A DNA stretch of 64,000 nucleotides from Nocardioides aromaticivorans (GTDB lineage Bacteria > Actinomycetota > Actinomycetes > Propionibacteriales > Nocardioidaceae). The notes beneath the pieces were generated by a model. It had not been told where the DNA came from and did not search any database. It was given only the letters and a program-made list of their open reading frames with translations. Made by a program: the position numbers and the translations under genes. Shown here in pieces: positions 46,679-53,970 of this stretch; position 1 is the stretch's first letter; the number at the start of each line of letters is the position of its first letter. The stretch covers positions 620,001 to 684,000 of the forward strand of contig NZ_JACBZM010000001.1 of NCBI RefSeq assembly GCF_013408525.1, given 5' to 3'.

Positions 46679-46970
46679 TGCGCTACTCCTCCACCCGGCC
46701 GCCTCGCAGCCGGGGTGTCATCGGCAGTCGCGCCACGCACGCTGCCGTAAGCCTTCGTGGGACGACACCCTCCGCGGAGCGTCACTGGAGCCAGGACCCT
46801 CACCTGCCGCGGTCGCCGTGTGCGTCGCGTCTGGCGGGTGTCCGTGCTCCACCGTGCCGTCCGATCGTGCCGGGCGGCGAGAACGTCGTCAGATCGTCGC
46901 GCGCGGTCCGGTGGGACGCTCGCGGAGTGATCTGTGGCGAGTATCGCACACGCCGATCAGGCGACCGGCA
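46679..46970 (-). promoter_or_regulatory. 292-bp upstream region of rne
   Basis: No gene is supported here. On the minus strand GCGATACTCGCC (around 46942-46953) offers a weak -10, which would leave a leader of about 250 nt before rne. Long leaders that feed back on RNase E are known in other bacteria; structure here is not demonstrated. Confidence 0.35.
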
Positions 46971-47690
46971 TCAACGCTCGGCCAGCGGGTCGCCGATGGC
47001 CCCGGCGTCCCGGTCGAGGACACCCTGGGCGACCCGGGTGAGCAGCACGGCCTGCGGCACCTCGAGGCCGCCCGCCTCGCGCAGCCCGGTGAGCACGTCG
47101 TCGGGCCGGACGGCCGGCACGGTGTGCTCCAGGAGCAGGTCCAGGCCGCCCTCCGGCGTCACGGTCAGCCGTACGACGGCGGCGCGGCAGTCGAAGGAGC
47201 GCATCCCCTTCTTCGTCATCCGCTCGACGGTCACCGAGTCGGTCGCCAGGAACGCCGCCACGCCCGCCTCGACCGCGTCGGTCGGCGTGTCGCCGAGGTC
47301 GACCAGCCAGTGGCTCGCGGTGAGCAGGTCGGACAGGGAGCCCGCGGTCGAGGTGGCCGCGTCGACGGTCGCGACGATGTCGAGCCCGTCGGGGAGCACG
47401 GCGTCGAGGGCGGCCGCCACGTCGGCGGGCTCACGGACCTCGGCGAGCCCCAGCTCGACGTACTCGGCCTCGCTGGCGGCGCCGGTCGGCGACGCGCCGG
47501 CGTACGAGATCCGCGGGTGCGGGTGGAAGCCGGACGAGTAGGCCATCGGGATGGCCGCGCGGACGACGGCGCGCTCGATGGCCCGGCTGACGTCGCGGTG
47601 GCTGGTGAACCGCAGGCGGCCGCGCTTGGCGTACCGGATCCGGAGCTTCTGGACCGGGGGTGCCTGCTGCTCGGGCTGCTGACGACTCAC
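46971..47690 (-). CDS. DUF2344 (TIGR03936-type) protein
   Basis: The 239-residue protein has the DUF2344 pattern: LRIRYAKRGRLRFTSHRDVSRAIERAVVRAAIPMAYSSGFHPHPRISYAG near the N-terminus and AEYVELGLAE. In most bacteria it is next to, or fused to, the TIGR03960 radical SAM protein, which here lies 6.3 kb away at 53971-55911. A TACGAT element ends 8 nt before the GTG start, so it now seems to have its own leaderless promoter. Function unknown. Confidence 0.88.
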   Translation of the reverse strand: MSRQQPEQQAPPVQKLRIRYAKRGRLRFTSHRDVSRAIERAVVRAAIPMAYSSGFHPHPRISYAGASPTGAASEAEYVELGLAEVREPADVAAALDAVLPDGLDIVATVDAATSTAGSLSDLLTASHWLVDLGDTPTDAVEAGVAAFLATDSVTVERMTKKGMRSFDCRAAVVRLTVTPEGGLDLLLEHTVPAVRPDDVLTGLREAGGLEVPQAVLLTRVAQGVLDRDAGAIGDPLAER

Positions 47691-47706
47691 GGGAGCGAAT
47701 CGTAGG

Positions 47707-48906
47707 TCAGGGCAGCCGGGCGCCGCGCATCTGCGGCGAGGCGTAGACGTTGGTGATCCGGACCCCGTCCAGCCAGGACGTGAGCCGCTCCGCCTCCGCC
47801 TCCAGCGCCTTCCGCCCGGCCGCGGGGACGTCGTCGCGCAGCACGAGGTGGACCCGGGCGGCGTCGTCCTGCACCCAGCAGCCCACCACCCGCCCGTCCC
47901 ACCAGGCGGTGTTGCCGGCGTTGCCGTTGCTGTCGAAGAGGTACGGCGTGTCGGCGGCGTCGAGGTAGAAGGAGCGCTCCTTCCAGCCCATCACCGTCGG
48001 GTCCAACGTCGGGAGCAGGGCCGCCCACGGCCGGACGTCCGCCTCCTCGTCGGTGACCGGGGCGGTGTCGTCGGGCAGCACCCATCCGGCGCCGCCACCC
48101 TCCAGCCCCACCTGCACCGCGTCGAGGTCGGCGAGCGCCCGGCGGACCGCGGACTTGGTGGCGCCGAGCCACCAGACGATGTCCGCCTCGGTGCCGGGAC
48201 CGAAGGTGGCCAGCCAGCGGCGGACGAGCTCGGCGTAGCCGTCGGGCTCGGGCAGCGGGGACGGGGCGTCACCGAGCCAGGCCTCCGTCGTGGTCCAGGC
48301 CGGCTTGTTCAACCGCCAGTGCCCGGCGTTGGCGGCACGGACGATGCGCCCCTCGGCCCCGAGGAGGCTCATCACCCTCGGGGCGAGGGGCACCTCCGCG
48401 GCCCACCTCGAGCCGGGGGTGCCGCGCTGGACGGTGCCGGCGAGCGAGGACACCTGCTCCCGGACCTCGGCGGTCGTCCGCGCGGTGCCGTCGGCGAGCA
48501 GGGCGAGCACGTCCGCCTCCGCCCTCGCCAGCCAGGCGTCCGTGTCGGCGACGCCGCCGGCCACGAGGTCCTTCACCATCAGCGCGCGCTGCTGCCCCGC
48601 GACGCGGCGGGCGGCACTCCCCCACGCCGCCGGCAGCAGCTCGCGCGGGAACGCGAACAGCGTGCGGCGCATCGCCAGCTGCTTCACGACGCTGCGGTCG
48701 TCGTACAGGGCGCGGTCGACGTCGGCGACGGTGACACCGTCGACGCGGGCCCAGAGCGCGAGGTGCACGGTGGCCGCCTCGGTCGCGTGCAGCACCGTCA
48801 TCGCCCGGGTCGCCGCCTCGACCGTGTCGAGCCGGTGGGCGAGGCCGTGGCGCACCGCCAGCCGGCGGCGCCGGTCGTCGTCGGTCAACTCCACCACGCC
48901 GCCCAT
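47707..48906 (-). CDS. Winged-helix DNA-binding (HTH_42/AlkZ-like) protein
   Basis: The 399-residue protein resembles the HTH_42 superfamily, which includes the AlkZ crosslink glycosylases. Motifs: GLAHRLDTVEAATRAMTVLHATEAATVHLALWARVDG, DDRSVVKQLAMRRTLFAFP, and later WLATFGPGTEADIVWWLG and PTLDPTVMGWKERSFYL. The catalytic QxQ of AlkZ is not apparent (HLALWAR occupies the corresponding region), so glycosylase activity is doubtful. It is divergent from the first DUF4190 gene with a 22-bp gap. Confidence 0.85.
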   Translation of the reverse strand: MGGVVELTDDDRRRRLAVRHGLAHRLDTVEAATRAMTVLHATEAATVHLALWARVDGVTVADVDRALYDDRSVVKQLAMRRTLFAFPRELLPAAWGSAARRVAGQQRALMVKDLVAGGVADTDAWLARAEADVLALLADGTARTTAEVREQVSSLAGTVQRGTPGSRWAAEVPLAPRVMSLLGAEGRIVRAANAGHWRLNKPAWTTTEAWLGDAPSPLPEPDGYAELVRRWLATFGPGTEADIVWWLGATKSAVRRALADLDAVQVGLEGGGAGWVLPDDTAPVTDEEADVRPWAALLPTLDPTVMGWKERSFYLDAADTPYLFDSNGNAGNTAWWDGRVVGCWVQDDAARVHLVLRDDVPAAGRKALEAEAERLTSWLDGVRITNVYASPQMRGARLP

Positions 48907-48928
48907 CCTCGCCCATTAGGGTGACCGC

Positions 48929-49660
48929 GTGAGCGATCCCTACGGCAGCCCCTCGGGCAGCAACCCGTACGGCCAGAACCCCTACGGCCAGCAGCCTCCC
49001 GCGCCCCAGCCCTACGGCGGCGGCGGTTCGTACGGCGGCGGGGGTCCGCAGGGCTACGGCGGTGGCGGCGGCTTCGGCGGCCAGCCGCCCAAGACCGACG
49101 GCGTGTCGATCGCGTCCTTCGTGCTCAGCCTGCTCTGCTGCACCGGCCTGATCGGCCTCATCCTCGGCTTCGTCGGCCTGTCCCGGACGAAGAACGGCCA
49201 GCGCAAGGGCCGCGGGTTCGCGATCGCCGGCATCGTGCTCGGCATCCTCTCGGTGCTGCTGGCGATCGGCGGTGTCGTCGTGGTGGCGACCGGCGTGCTC
49301 GGCGAGCGGATCAACGACCTCAAGGACGGCCAGTGCCTCACCGGCAACGGCCTCGACAAGAGCGCCGACGAGGGCGTCAGCGGCATCCACGTCGTCGACT
49401 GCAGCGACAAGCACGACGCGCAGGTGATCGCCACGAAGACCCTCTCCTCCGAGGAGGCGGACGACTTCGACTTCGGCGACCAGTCCCAGATCGTGGAGCA
49501 CTGCACGCCGATGCTCGACTCCGGCGAGGCCGGCCTGCTGCTCGACCCGAAGTACTACGTCATCGCGCTCACCCAGGAGAGGAAGCCGTCGTCCGGCGAC
49601 AAGGTCGTCTGCGTGATCACGCTCGCCGACGGTGGTTCCCTGGACGAGAAGCTGCCCTGA
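48929..49660 (+). CDS. DUF4190 membrane protein, first of three tandem paralogues
   Basis: The 243-residue protein has a cytoplasmic Gly/Tyr/Pro/Gln-rich tail (PYGQNPYGQQ, GGGGSYGGGG) and two membrane helices of the DUF4190 hairpin (VSIASFVLSLLCCTGLIGLILGFVGLSRTKNGQ...FAIAGIVLGILSVLLAI). An external domain with LKDGQCLTGNGL and VVDCSDKHDAQVIATK follows, resembling the septum-formation (PF13845-type) pattern G-x-C and C-x-x-x-H-D. The GTG has TAGGGT ending 6 nt upstream, so it is leaderless. Confidence 0.85.
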   Translation: MSDPYGSPSGSNPYGQNPYGQQPPAPQPYGGGGSYGGGGPQGYGGGGGFGGQPPKTDGVSIASFVLSLLCCTGLIGLILGFVGLSRTKNGQRKGRGFAIAGIVLGILSVLLAIGGVVVVATGVLGERINDLKDGQCLTGNGLDKSADEGVSGIHVVDCSDKHDAQVIATKTLSSEEADDFDFGDQSQIVEHCTPMLDSGEAGLLLDPKYYVIALTQERKPSSGDKVVCVITLADGGSLDEKLP

Positions 49661-49664
49661 CCGC

Positions 49665-50759
49665 ATGAACGATCCGTTCGGCAGCGACGGGGGCCCGCCG
49701 CCGGACCCGTTCGACCCCTACCAGCGTCCGCTCGCCGACTCGTTCCGCACGGACCCGTACCTCATCCAGGGCGGACCCGCCCTCGACGGGATCGCGGTCG
49801 CGTCGTTCGTGTGCTCGCTGACCTGCTGCGCGGCCCCGGTGGGGATCGGGCTGGGCATCGCCGGCATCGTGCGGACCCGTGACGGGCGGCGCGGCGGTCG
49901 GTGGATGGCCGTCGCCGGGTTGGTGCTCGGCGTGCTCCTCACGCTCGGCCTCGCCGCCGGCGCGACCGGCCTGGTGCTGCTCGGGACGAGCACCTACTTC
50001 TTCGACGACGCCCGCGCCGGCGACTGTGTCGACATCGACGAGCAGGACGACTGGCTGGACATCAGCCCCGCCGACTGCGACGAGCCGCACGACGCCGAGG
50101 TCGTGTACGCCGGCCGCTTCACGGCCGAGCTGCGGACGTCGTACATCGAGGACATCGGCTTCTGCCACCCGCTGGCGAAGTCCGCGGGGTACGACGGCCT
50201 GGTCGCCGGGGGCGCGCACCGCATCGACCCGATCGTCGAGTCCGACGACGTGGAGGCTCCCGAGATCGGCGACTACTTCGTGTGCGTCGCCGAGGCGGCC
50301 GACGGCGACCAGCTCACCGAGCCGCTGCCGCGGCACGAGCCCAGCGGAGGCGGCCACCCCGGCCGCGACGAGACCGACAGCGACCGGGAGACGATCAGCA
50401 GCCTGGACCTGCGGCGCGGTGACTGCTTCGACGAGCCCGAGCTGGACGAGGACGACCTCGTCAACACCGTGACGCGGGTACCGTGCAACGCCCGGCACGA
50501 CTACCAGGTGGTCGGCAACGTGGTGCTCCCGAAGGGTCGGTACCCCGGGGAGAAGGCCCTCGACGCGCGCAGCGACAAGTGCCTCGACCTGTTCCGCGAC
50601 TTCCTCGACATCGCGTACGACGACTCCCGCTTCGAGCTCGACTACTACTCACCCACGGCCCAGTCCTGGCGCAAGGACGACGACCGTGCCATCACCTGCC
50701 TCGCGGTGCACCCGCGGGGCCGCAAGCTGACCCGGGACCTGGAGGGGATCGCACGATGA
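49665..50759 (+). CDS. DUF4190 membrane protein with two septum-formation-like domains
   Basis: The 364-residue paralogue starts MNDPFGSDGGPPPDPFDPYQ, 4 bp after the previous stop. It has the DUF4190 hairpin (AVASFVCSLTCCAAPVGIGLGIAGIVRTRDGRRGG), then two extracellular repeats: one with ARAGDCVDIDEQ and DCDEPHDAEVVYAG, the other with RRGDCFDEPELD and VPCNARHDYQVVGNV. The second repeat is a good match to the septum-formation domain. It is likely co-transcribed with its neighbours. Role unknown; cell-envelope sensing or division is a guess from the domain name. Confidence 0.84.
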   Translation: MNDPFGSDGGPPPDPFDPYQRPLADSFRTDPYLIQGGPALDGIAVASFVCSLTCCAAPVGIGLGIAGIVRTRDGRRGGRWMAVAGLVLGVLLTLGLAAGATGLVLLGTSTYFFDDARAGDCVDIDEQDDWLDISPADCDEPHDAEVVYAGRFTAELRTSYIEDIGFCHPLAKSAGYDGLVAGGAHRIDPIVESDDVEAPEIGDYFVCVAEAADGDQLTEPLPRHEPSGGGHPGRDETDSDRETISSLDLRRGDCFDEPELDEDDLVNTVTRVPCNARHDYQVVGNVVLPKGRYPGEKALDARSDKCLDLFRDFLDIAYDDSRFELDYYSPTAQSWRKDDDRAITCLAVHPRGRKLTRDLEGIAR

Positions 50760-51419
50760 GCCCAATGGCCGACGCCCGGAGACCAGCCGGGCGCCCCGTA
50801 CGGCGGGTACGGCGGGTACGAGCCCGGCCAGCCCGCCGCCCGTACCGACGGCGTCTCGATCGCCGCCTTCGTCTGCGCGCTCACCTGCTGCGCCGGCCCG
50901 ATCGGCGTCGGCCTCGGCATCGCCGGCATCGTCCGGACCAAGGACGGACGCCGCCGCGGCCGCTGGGCTGCCGTCACCGGCCTCGTCCTCGGCTCGATCG
51001 GGACGCTGGCCCTGATCGGCGTCTTCGTCGCCTTCGTCGTCGCCATCTCCAACACAGTCCTGGAGGAGGACGCCGAGGTCGGGCAGTGCGTCAACACCGG
51101 TTTCCTCGGCACCGACAGCAACGACCTCTGGGACGCGACCTGCTCGGAGCCCCACGACGCGGAGGTCGTCGCGGTGGAGCTCGCCGACGACGCGCTGGAG
51201 TCGCGGTACGACGCCGGCGACTCCATCCGGGAGATCTGCACCGACCTGGCCGATGACGGGTACGGGCCAGTGCTCGCCGACAGCGAATACCTGGTGGACT
51301 TCGCGACGGACGCCTTCAGCGAGGACATCGAGTCCGGCAACTGGGTGGTCTGCTACGTCGAGCGCGCCGACGGCGAGCAGCTGGACGGTCCGCTGGCGGG
51401 CGGGTCGTCCGGGGCCTGA
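50756..51419 (+). pseudogene. Third DUF4190 paralogue with an early frameshift
   Basis: An ATG overlapping the previous stop (ATGA at 50756) reads only MSPMAD before entering a nonsense frame. The homologous sequence continues in the next frame (PGDQPGAPYGGYGGYEPGQP, then GVSIAAFVCALTCCAGPIGVGLGIAGIVRTKDGRR and CSEPHDAEVVAVELADD) to the stop at 51417-51419. Skipping a single base near 50774 joins the two. The downstream frame has no ATG, GTG or TTG before the membrane hairpin; the first start-like codon is at about 51171-51174. One extra base, a sequencing error, or rare frameshifting would explain it. Intact length would be about 220 residues. Confidence 0.8.
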
Positions 51420-51982
51420 TCGTCCCGGTGTCCGGGGAGGTCGCCGGTGGTCGGGGAGGACCTCGGTGGTCGAGGAGGTCGCCGGTGGTCGAGGAGGTCG
51501 CGCAGCGACCGTCACGAGACCCCTGGCTCCGGCGCACCCGCTGTGGCCTTCGGTTGAGTGGGTGATCGGGTCTTCAAACGCAGCGACGAGGAGGCTGGGT
51601 ACGGGGCTGGGTTCGGCGGTCGGGTGCCGTCCGCCCGGTGGTCGAGGAGGTCGCGCAGCGACCGTCACGAGACCCCTGGCTCCGGCGCACCCGCTGTATC
51701 CCCTCCGCTGGTTGAGGTGCGAGGCGCGCCAGCGCCGAGCCTCGAAACCTCTGGCTCCGGTGCACCCGCTGTGGCCTTCGGTTGGGTAGGTGGTCGGGTC
51801 TTCAAACGCAGCGACGAGAAGCGTGGGTGCGGGGCTGGGTTCCCGCGGTCGGGTGCGGTCCGGCGACCTCGTGATCACTCGTTGCGCCGCTTGTTCTGCA
51901 CATGACCGGGATGGACTTTCCCCTGTCCACAGGCGGGTTTCCGTCGCTTCGTTGTGTCGGAGGTCGATGAAAGAATCCAGTC
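51420..51982. repeat. Gene-free 563 bp: interspersed repeat mosaic upstream of HNH copy B
   Basis: The region contains type-I repeats built on GGTCGCGCAGCGACC (about 51468-51537 and 51640-51690) and one type-II repeat (about 51705-51755, GCGAGGCGCGCCAGCGCCGA). A ~110-bp unit with GTGGCCTTCGGTTG, GGGTCTTCAAACGCAGCGA and GGTCGGGTGC occurs twice (about 51530-51632 and 51751-51862). From ~51640 onward the order mirrors 16333-15959 reverse-complemented. The last ~70 bp (CCCCTGTCCACAGGCGGG and following) match the upstream of HNH copy A. Confidence 0.88.
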
Positions 51983-53320
51983 ATGGACCTCGACAACAGC
52001 ACCGTCTCGACAGCGTCGCTGCTGTCCGAGATCCGTGACGGTGTCGACCTCCGCGACGCCCTCATCGTCCGCGAGTGGCAGGCCATCACGTCGTGGGCTG
52101 AGGCCAACATCGTCGACACCGCCGAAGGTGCCGCGACGTTGACGGAGGGCTACCTCGACACCGGTGTCCCGATCGCCGGCCCGGGTGCCCCGCTCGTCAG
52201 CGAGTTCCAGCTGATGGAGCTCATCGCGGTCCTCGGCCGGACCCCGGATGGTGGCCGGTCGTATGTCGGTCAGGTCATCGAGTGCGCCTGGCGCCTCCCC
52301 CTGCTCTACGCCGCCGTCCTCGAGGGCCGGGTCACGCCGTGGCGAGCCCAACGCATCGCTGACCTGACGAGGTCGCTGCCGGCAGAGGCAGCGGAGTTCG
52401 TGGACCGGCACCTGAACGCCGCCGTCGGCGGCGTCGGCTGGGCGCAGCTCGAACGTCTGGTGACCGAGGCGATCCTGCGGTTCGACCCCGAACGCGCCGA
52501 GGCCGAACGCCAAGCCGCGAACGACCGCCGCCACTGTGACGTCCACCTGGACGAGGTCGACGCACACGGCGGCGTGCACCTTGACGCCTATCTCGACGCG
52601 GCCGACGGCCACGACTTCAACCAAGCCATCTCCCGGGAAGCAGCACTGCGCGGCCAGCTGGGCGACACCGACTCCCTCGACGTCCGACGTTCCAAGGCCG
52701 TGGGTGCGATCGCCCGCCGTGACCTCGCCCTCGATCTGTTGATCGCCGATGAGACCACCGGCGAGGTCATCGCCCAAGCCCCCGGCCGGCGGGTGGAGCT
52801 GAACGTCCACATCACCGACACCGCCCTGGCAGCACAGGCACAGGGGTCTCGTGACGGTCGCTGCGCGACCTCCTCGACCACCAGCGGCAACAACGTCGGG
52901 CGGTGTGAGGAGACCAGGTCACCCGTCCACGTCACCCAGGTGAAGGAATGGCTCCAGGTCCCCGGCACGACCGTCATCGTGCGACCGGTCATCAACCTCA
53001 CCGACTGCATCCCCGTGGACTCGTACGAGATCCCCGACCGCCACCGACACCGCGTGACGCTGCGAGATCACACCTGCCGGTTCCCCAACTGCCCCCACCA
53101 GGCAGTCCGCTGCGACCTCGACCACGCCCAACCCCATGGCGAGGGCGGGAAGACGTGTCCCTGCAACCTCGTCCCGCTCTGCCGCAGGCACCACCGCGCC
53201 AAGACCCACAGCCAATGGCGCTACCTCGTGATCCAGCCCGGCCACTACCTGTGGACCAGCCCCCACGGCCACATGTTCCACGTCGGCCCCGCCGGCACCA
53301 CGATCCTCGACGGCTACTGA
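51983..53320 (+). CDS. DUF222 and HNH endonuclease-domain protein, copy B with repeat-derived insert
   Basis: The 445-residue protein is a close paralogue of copy A (14666-15958), with DUF222 at about 10-270 and the HNH domain at about 360-420 (CRFPNCPHQAVRCDLDHAQPH, CNLVPLCRRHHRAKTH intact). Between the domains it carries 21 codons (LAAQAQGSRDGRCATSSTTSG) where copy A has four (FTGD). Most of the extra DNA (about 52842-52885) is a copy of the type-I interspersed repeat, in frame and with no stop. Its role is as unclear as for copy A. Confidence 0.88.
   Translation: MDLDNSTVSTASLLSEIRDGVDLRDALIVREWQAITSWAEANIVDTAEGAATLTEGYLDTGVPIAGPGAPLVSEFQLMELIAVLGRTPDGGRSYVGQVIECAWRLPLLYAAVLEGRVTPWRAQRIADLTRSLPAEAAEFVDRHLNAAVGGVGWAQLERLVTEAILRFDPERAEAERQAANDRRHCDVHLDEVDAHGGVHLDAYLDAADGHDFNQAISREAALRGQLGDTDSLDVRRSKAVGAIARRDLALDLLIADETTGEVIAQAPGRRVELNVHITDTALAAQAQGSRDGRCATSSTTSGNNVGRCEETRSPVHVTQVKEWLQVPGTTVIVRPVINLTDCIPVDSYEIPDRHRHRVTLRDHTCRFPNCPHQAVRCDLDHAQPHGEGGKTCPCNLVPLCRRHHRAKTHSQWRYLVIQPGHYLWTSPHGHMFHVGPAGTTILDGY
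52842..52885 (+). repeat. Interspersed repeat copy inside the HNH gene
   Basis: The sequence AGGGGTCTCGTGACGGTCGC continuing with TGCGCGACCTCCTCGACCACC is the same module as at 16262-16300, 51468-51537 and 51640-51690. It contains the GGTCGC-TGC-GCGACC hairpin. It is absent from the paralogous gene, so its insertion is recent relative to the duplication or was lost from copy A. Confidence 0.88.
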
Positions 53321-53335
53321 AGACCGAGCCCCGCA

Positions 53336-53355
53336 CCCCGCCCGCCCGGGCGGGG
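53336..53355 (+). terminator. Hairpin terminator of HNH copy B
   Basis: CCCCGCC (53336-53342) pairs with GGCGGGG (53349-53355) across 6 nt, 16 bases after the stop; equivalent to 14633-14650 for copy A. Confidence 0.65.
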
Positions 53356-53372
53356 TCACCGGCATGTCCGGG

Positions 53373-53927
53373 TCAGCCTGCGCTCCCGGTCCGCTTCCTC
53401 TCGACCACGCTCGTCCCCGTGACGACGCTCATGGGCGGGACGTCCCGGGCCACCACCGTGCCGGCCCCGACGACGCTTCCTCGTCCGATGGTCACGCCCG
53501 GAGTGACGGTGGCTCCGGCGCCGATCCAGACGTCGTCCTCGACGGTGATGGGTGCGTGGGTGATGAAGTCGTACCGCTCCCGCAGCTCGACCGGGTGCCC
53601 TGCGGTGGTGAGCGTGACGCCCGGCCCGATCATCACCCGGTCGCCGAGGGTGATCCCGCCGAGGTCGAGGAAGTAGCAGCCCTGGTTGATGAACACCCGC
53701 TCCCCGAAGGTCGCGCCGAGCCCGTAGTCGCTGTGGAAGGGCGGCAGGATCGACAACGAATCCGGAACCGTGCCACCGAAGATCTCACCGAGCAGCACTC
53801 GCCTGCCTTCGAGGTCGTCGAAGGGCAGGGCGTTGAGGCGCGCGCACAGAGCCATCGCGACCTGCACCCGCTCCGCGAACGCACGCGACTCGGGCGTCCG
53901 GGTCGGGAGGCGTTGCTCGTCGCGCAC
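53373..53927 (-). CDS. Sugar/maltose O-acetyltransferase-type protein
   Basis: The 184-residue protein (GTG start at 53927) is a left-handed beta-helix acyltransferase of the LacA/Maa type: FHSDYGLGATFGERVFINQGCYFLDLGGITLGDRVMIGPGVTLTTAGHPV holds the catalytic His in TAGHP, followed by VWIGAGATVTPGVTIGRGSVVGAGTVVARDVPP with hexapeptide repeats. It transfers acetyl from acetyl-CoA to a sugar or related hydroxyl; the natural acceptor is usually unknown. Confidence 0.88.
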   Translation of the reverse strand: MRDEQRLPTRTPESRAFAERVQVAMALCARLNALPFDDLEGRRVLLGEIFGGTVPDSLSILPPFHSDYGLGATFGERVFINQGCYFLDLGGITLGDRVMIGPGVTLTTAGHPVELRERYDFITHAPITVEDDVWIGAGATVTPGVTIGRGSVVGAGTVVARDVPPMSVVTGTSVVERKRTGSAG

Positions 53928-53970
53928 GCCCCGATGCTGGCACACCGGCCGCGCGGGACGAGCGACGAGG

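Noticed and set aside
43511..46750. A 1079-codon plus-strand frame opposite rne
   Set aside because: It arises from the repetitive Ala/Lys/Glu codons of rne and has no domain of its own.
47707..48906. Functional AlkZ-type DNA glycosylase
   Set aside because: The catalytic QxQ motif was not found; only the winged-helix superfamily assignment is kept.
51420..53355. Insertion sequence or transposon carrying the HNH gene
   Set aside because: No transposase, terminal inverted repeats or target-site duplications could be recognised; duplication with the HNH block is all that can be said.
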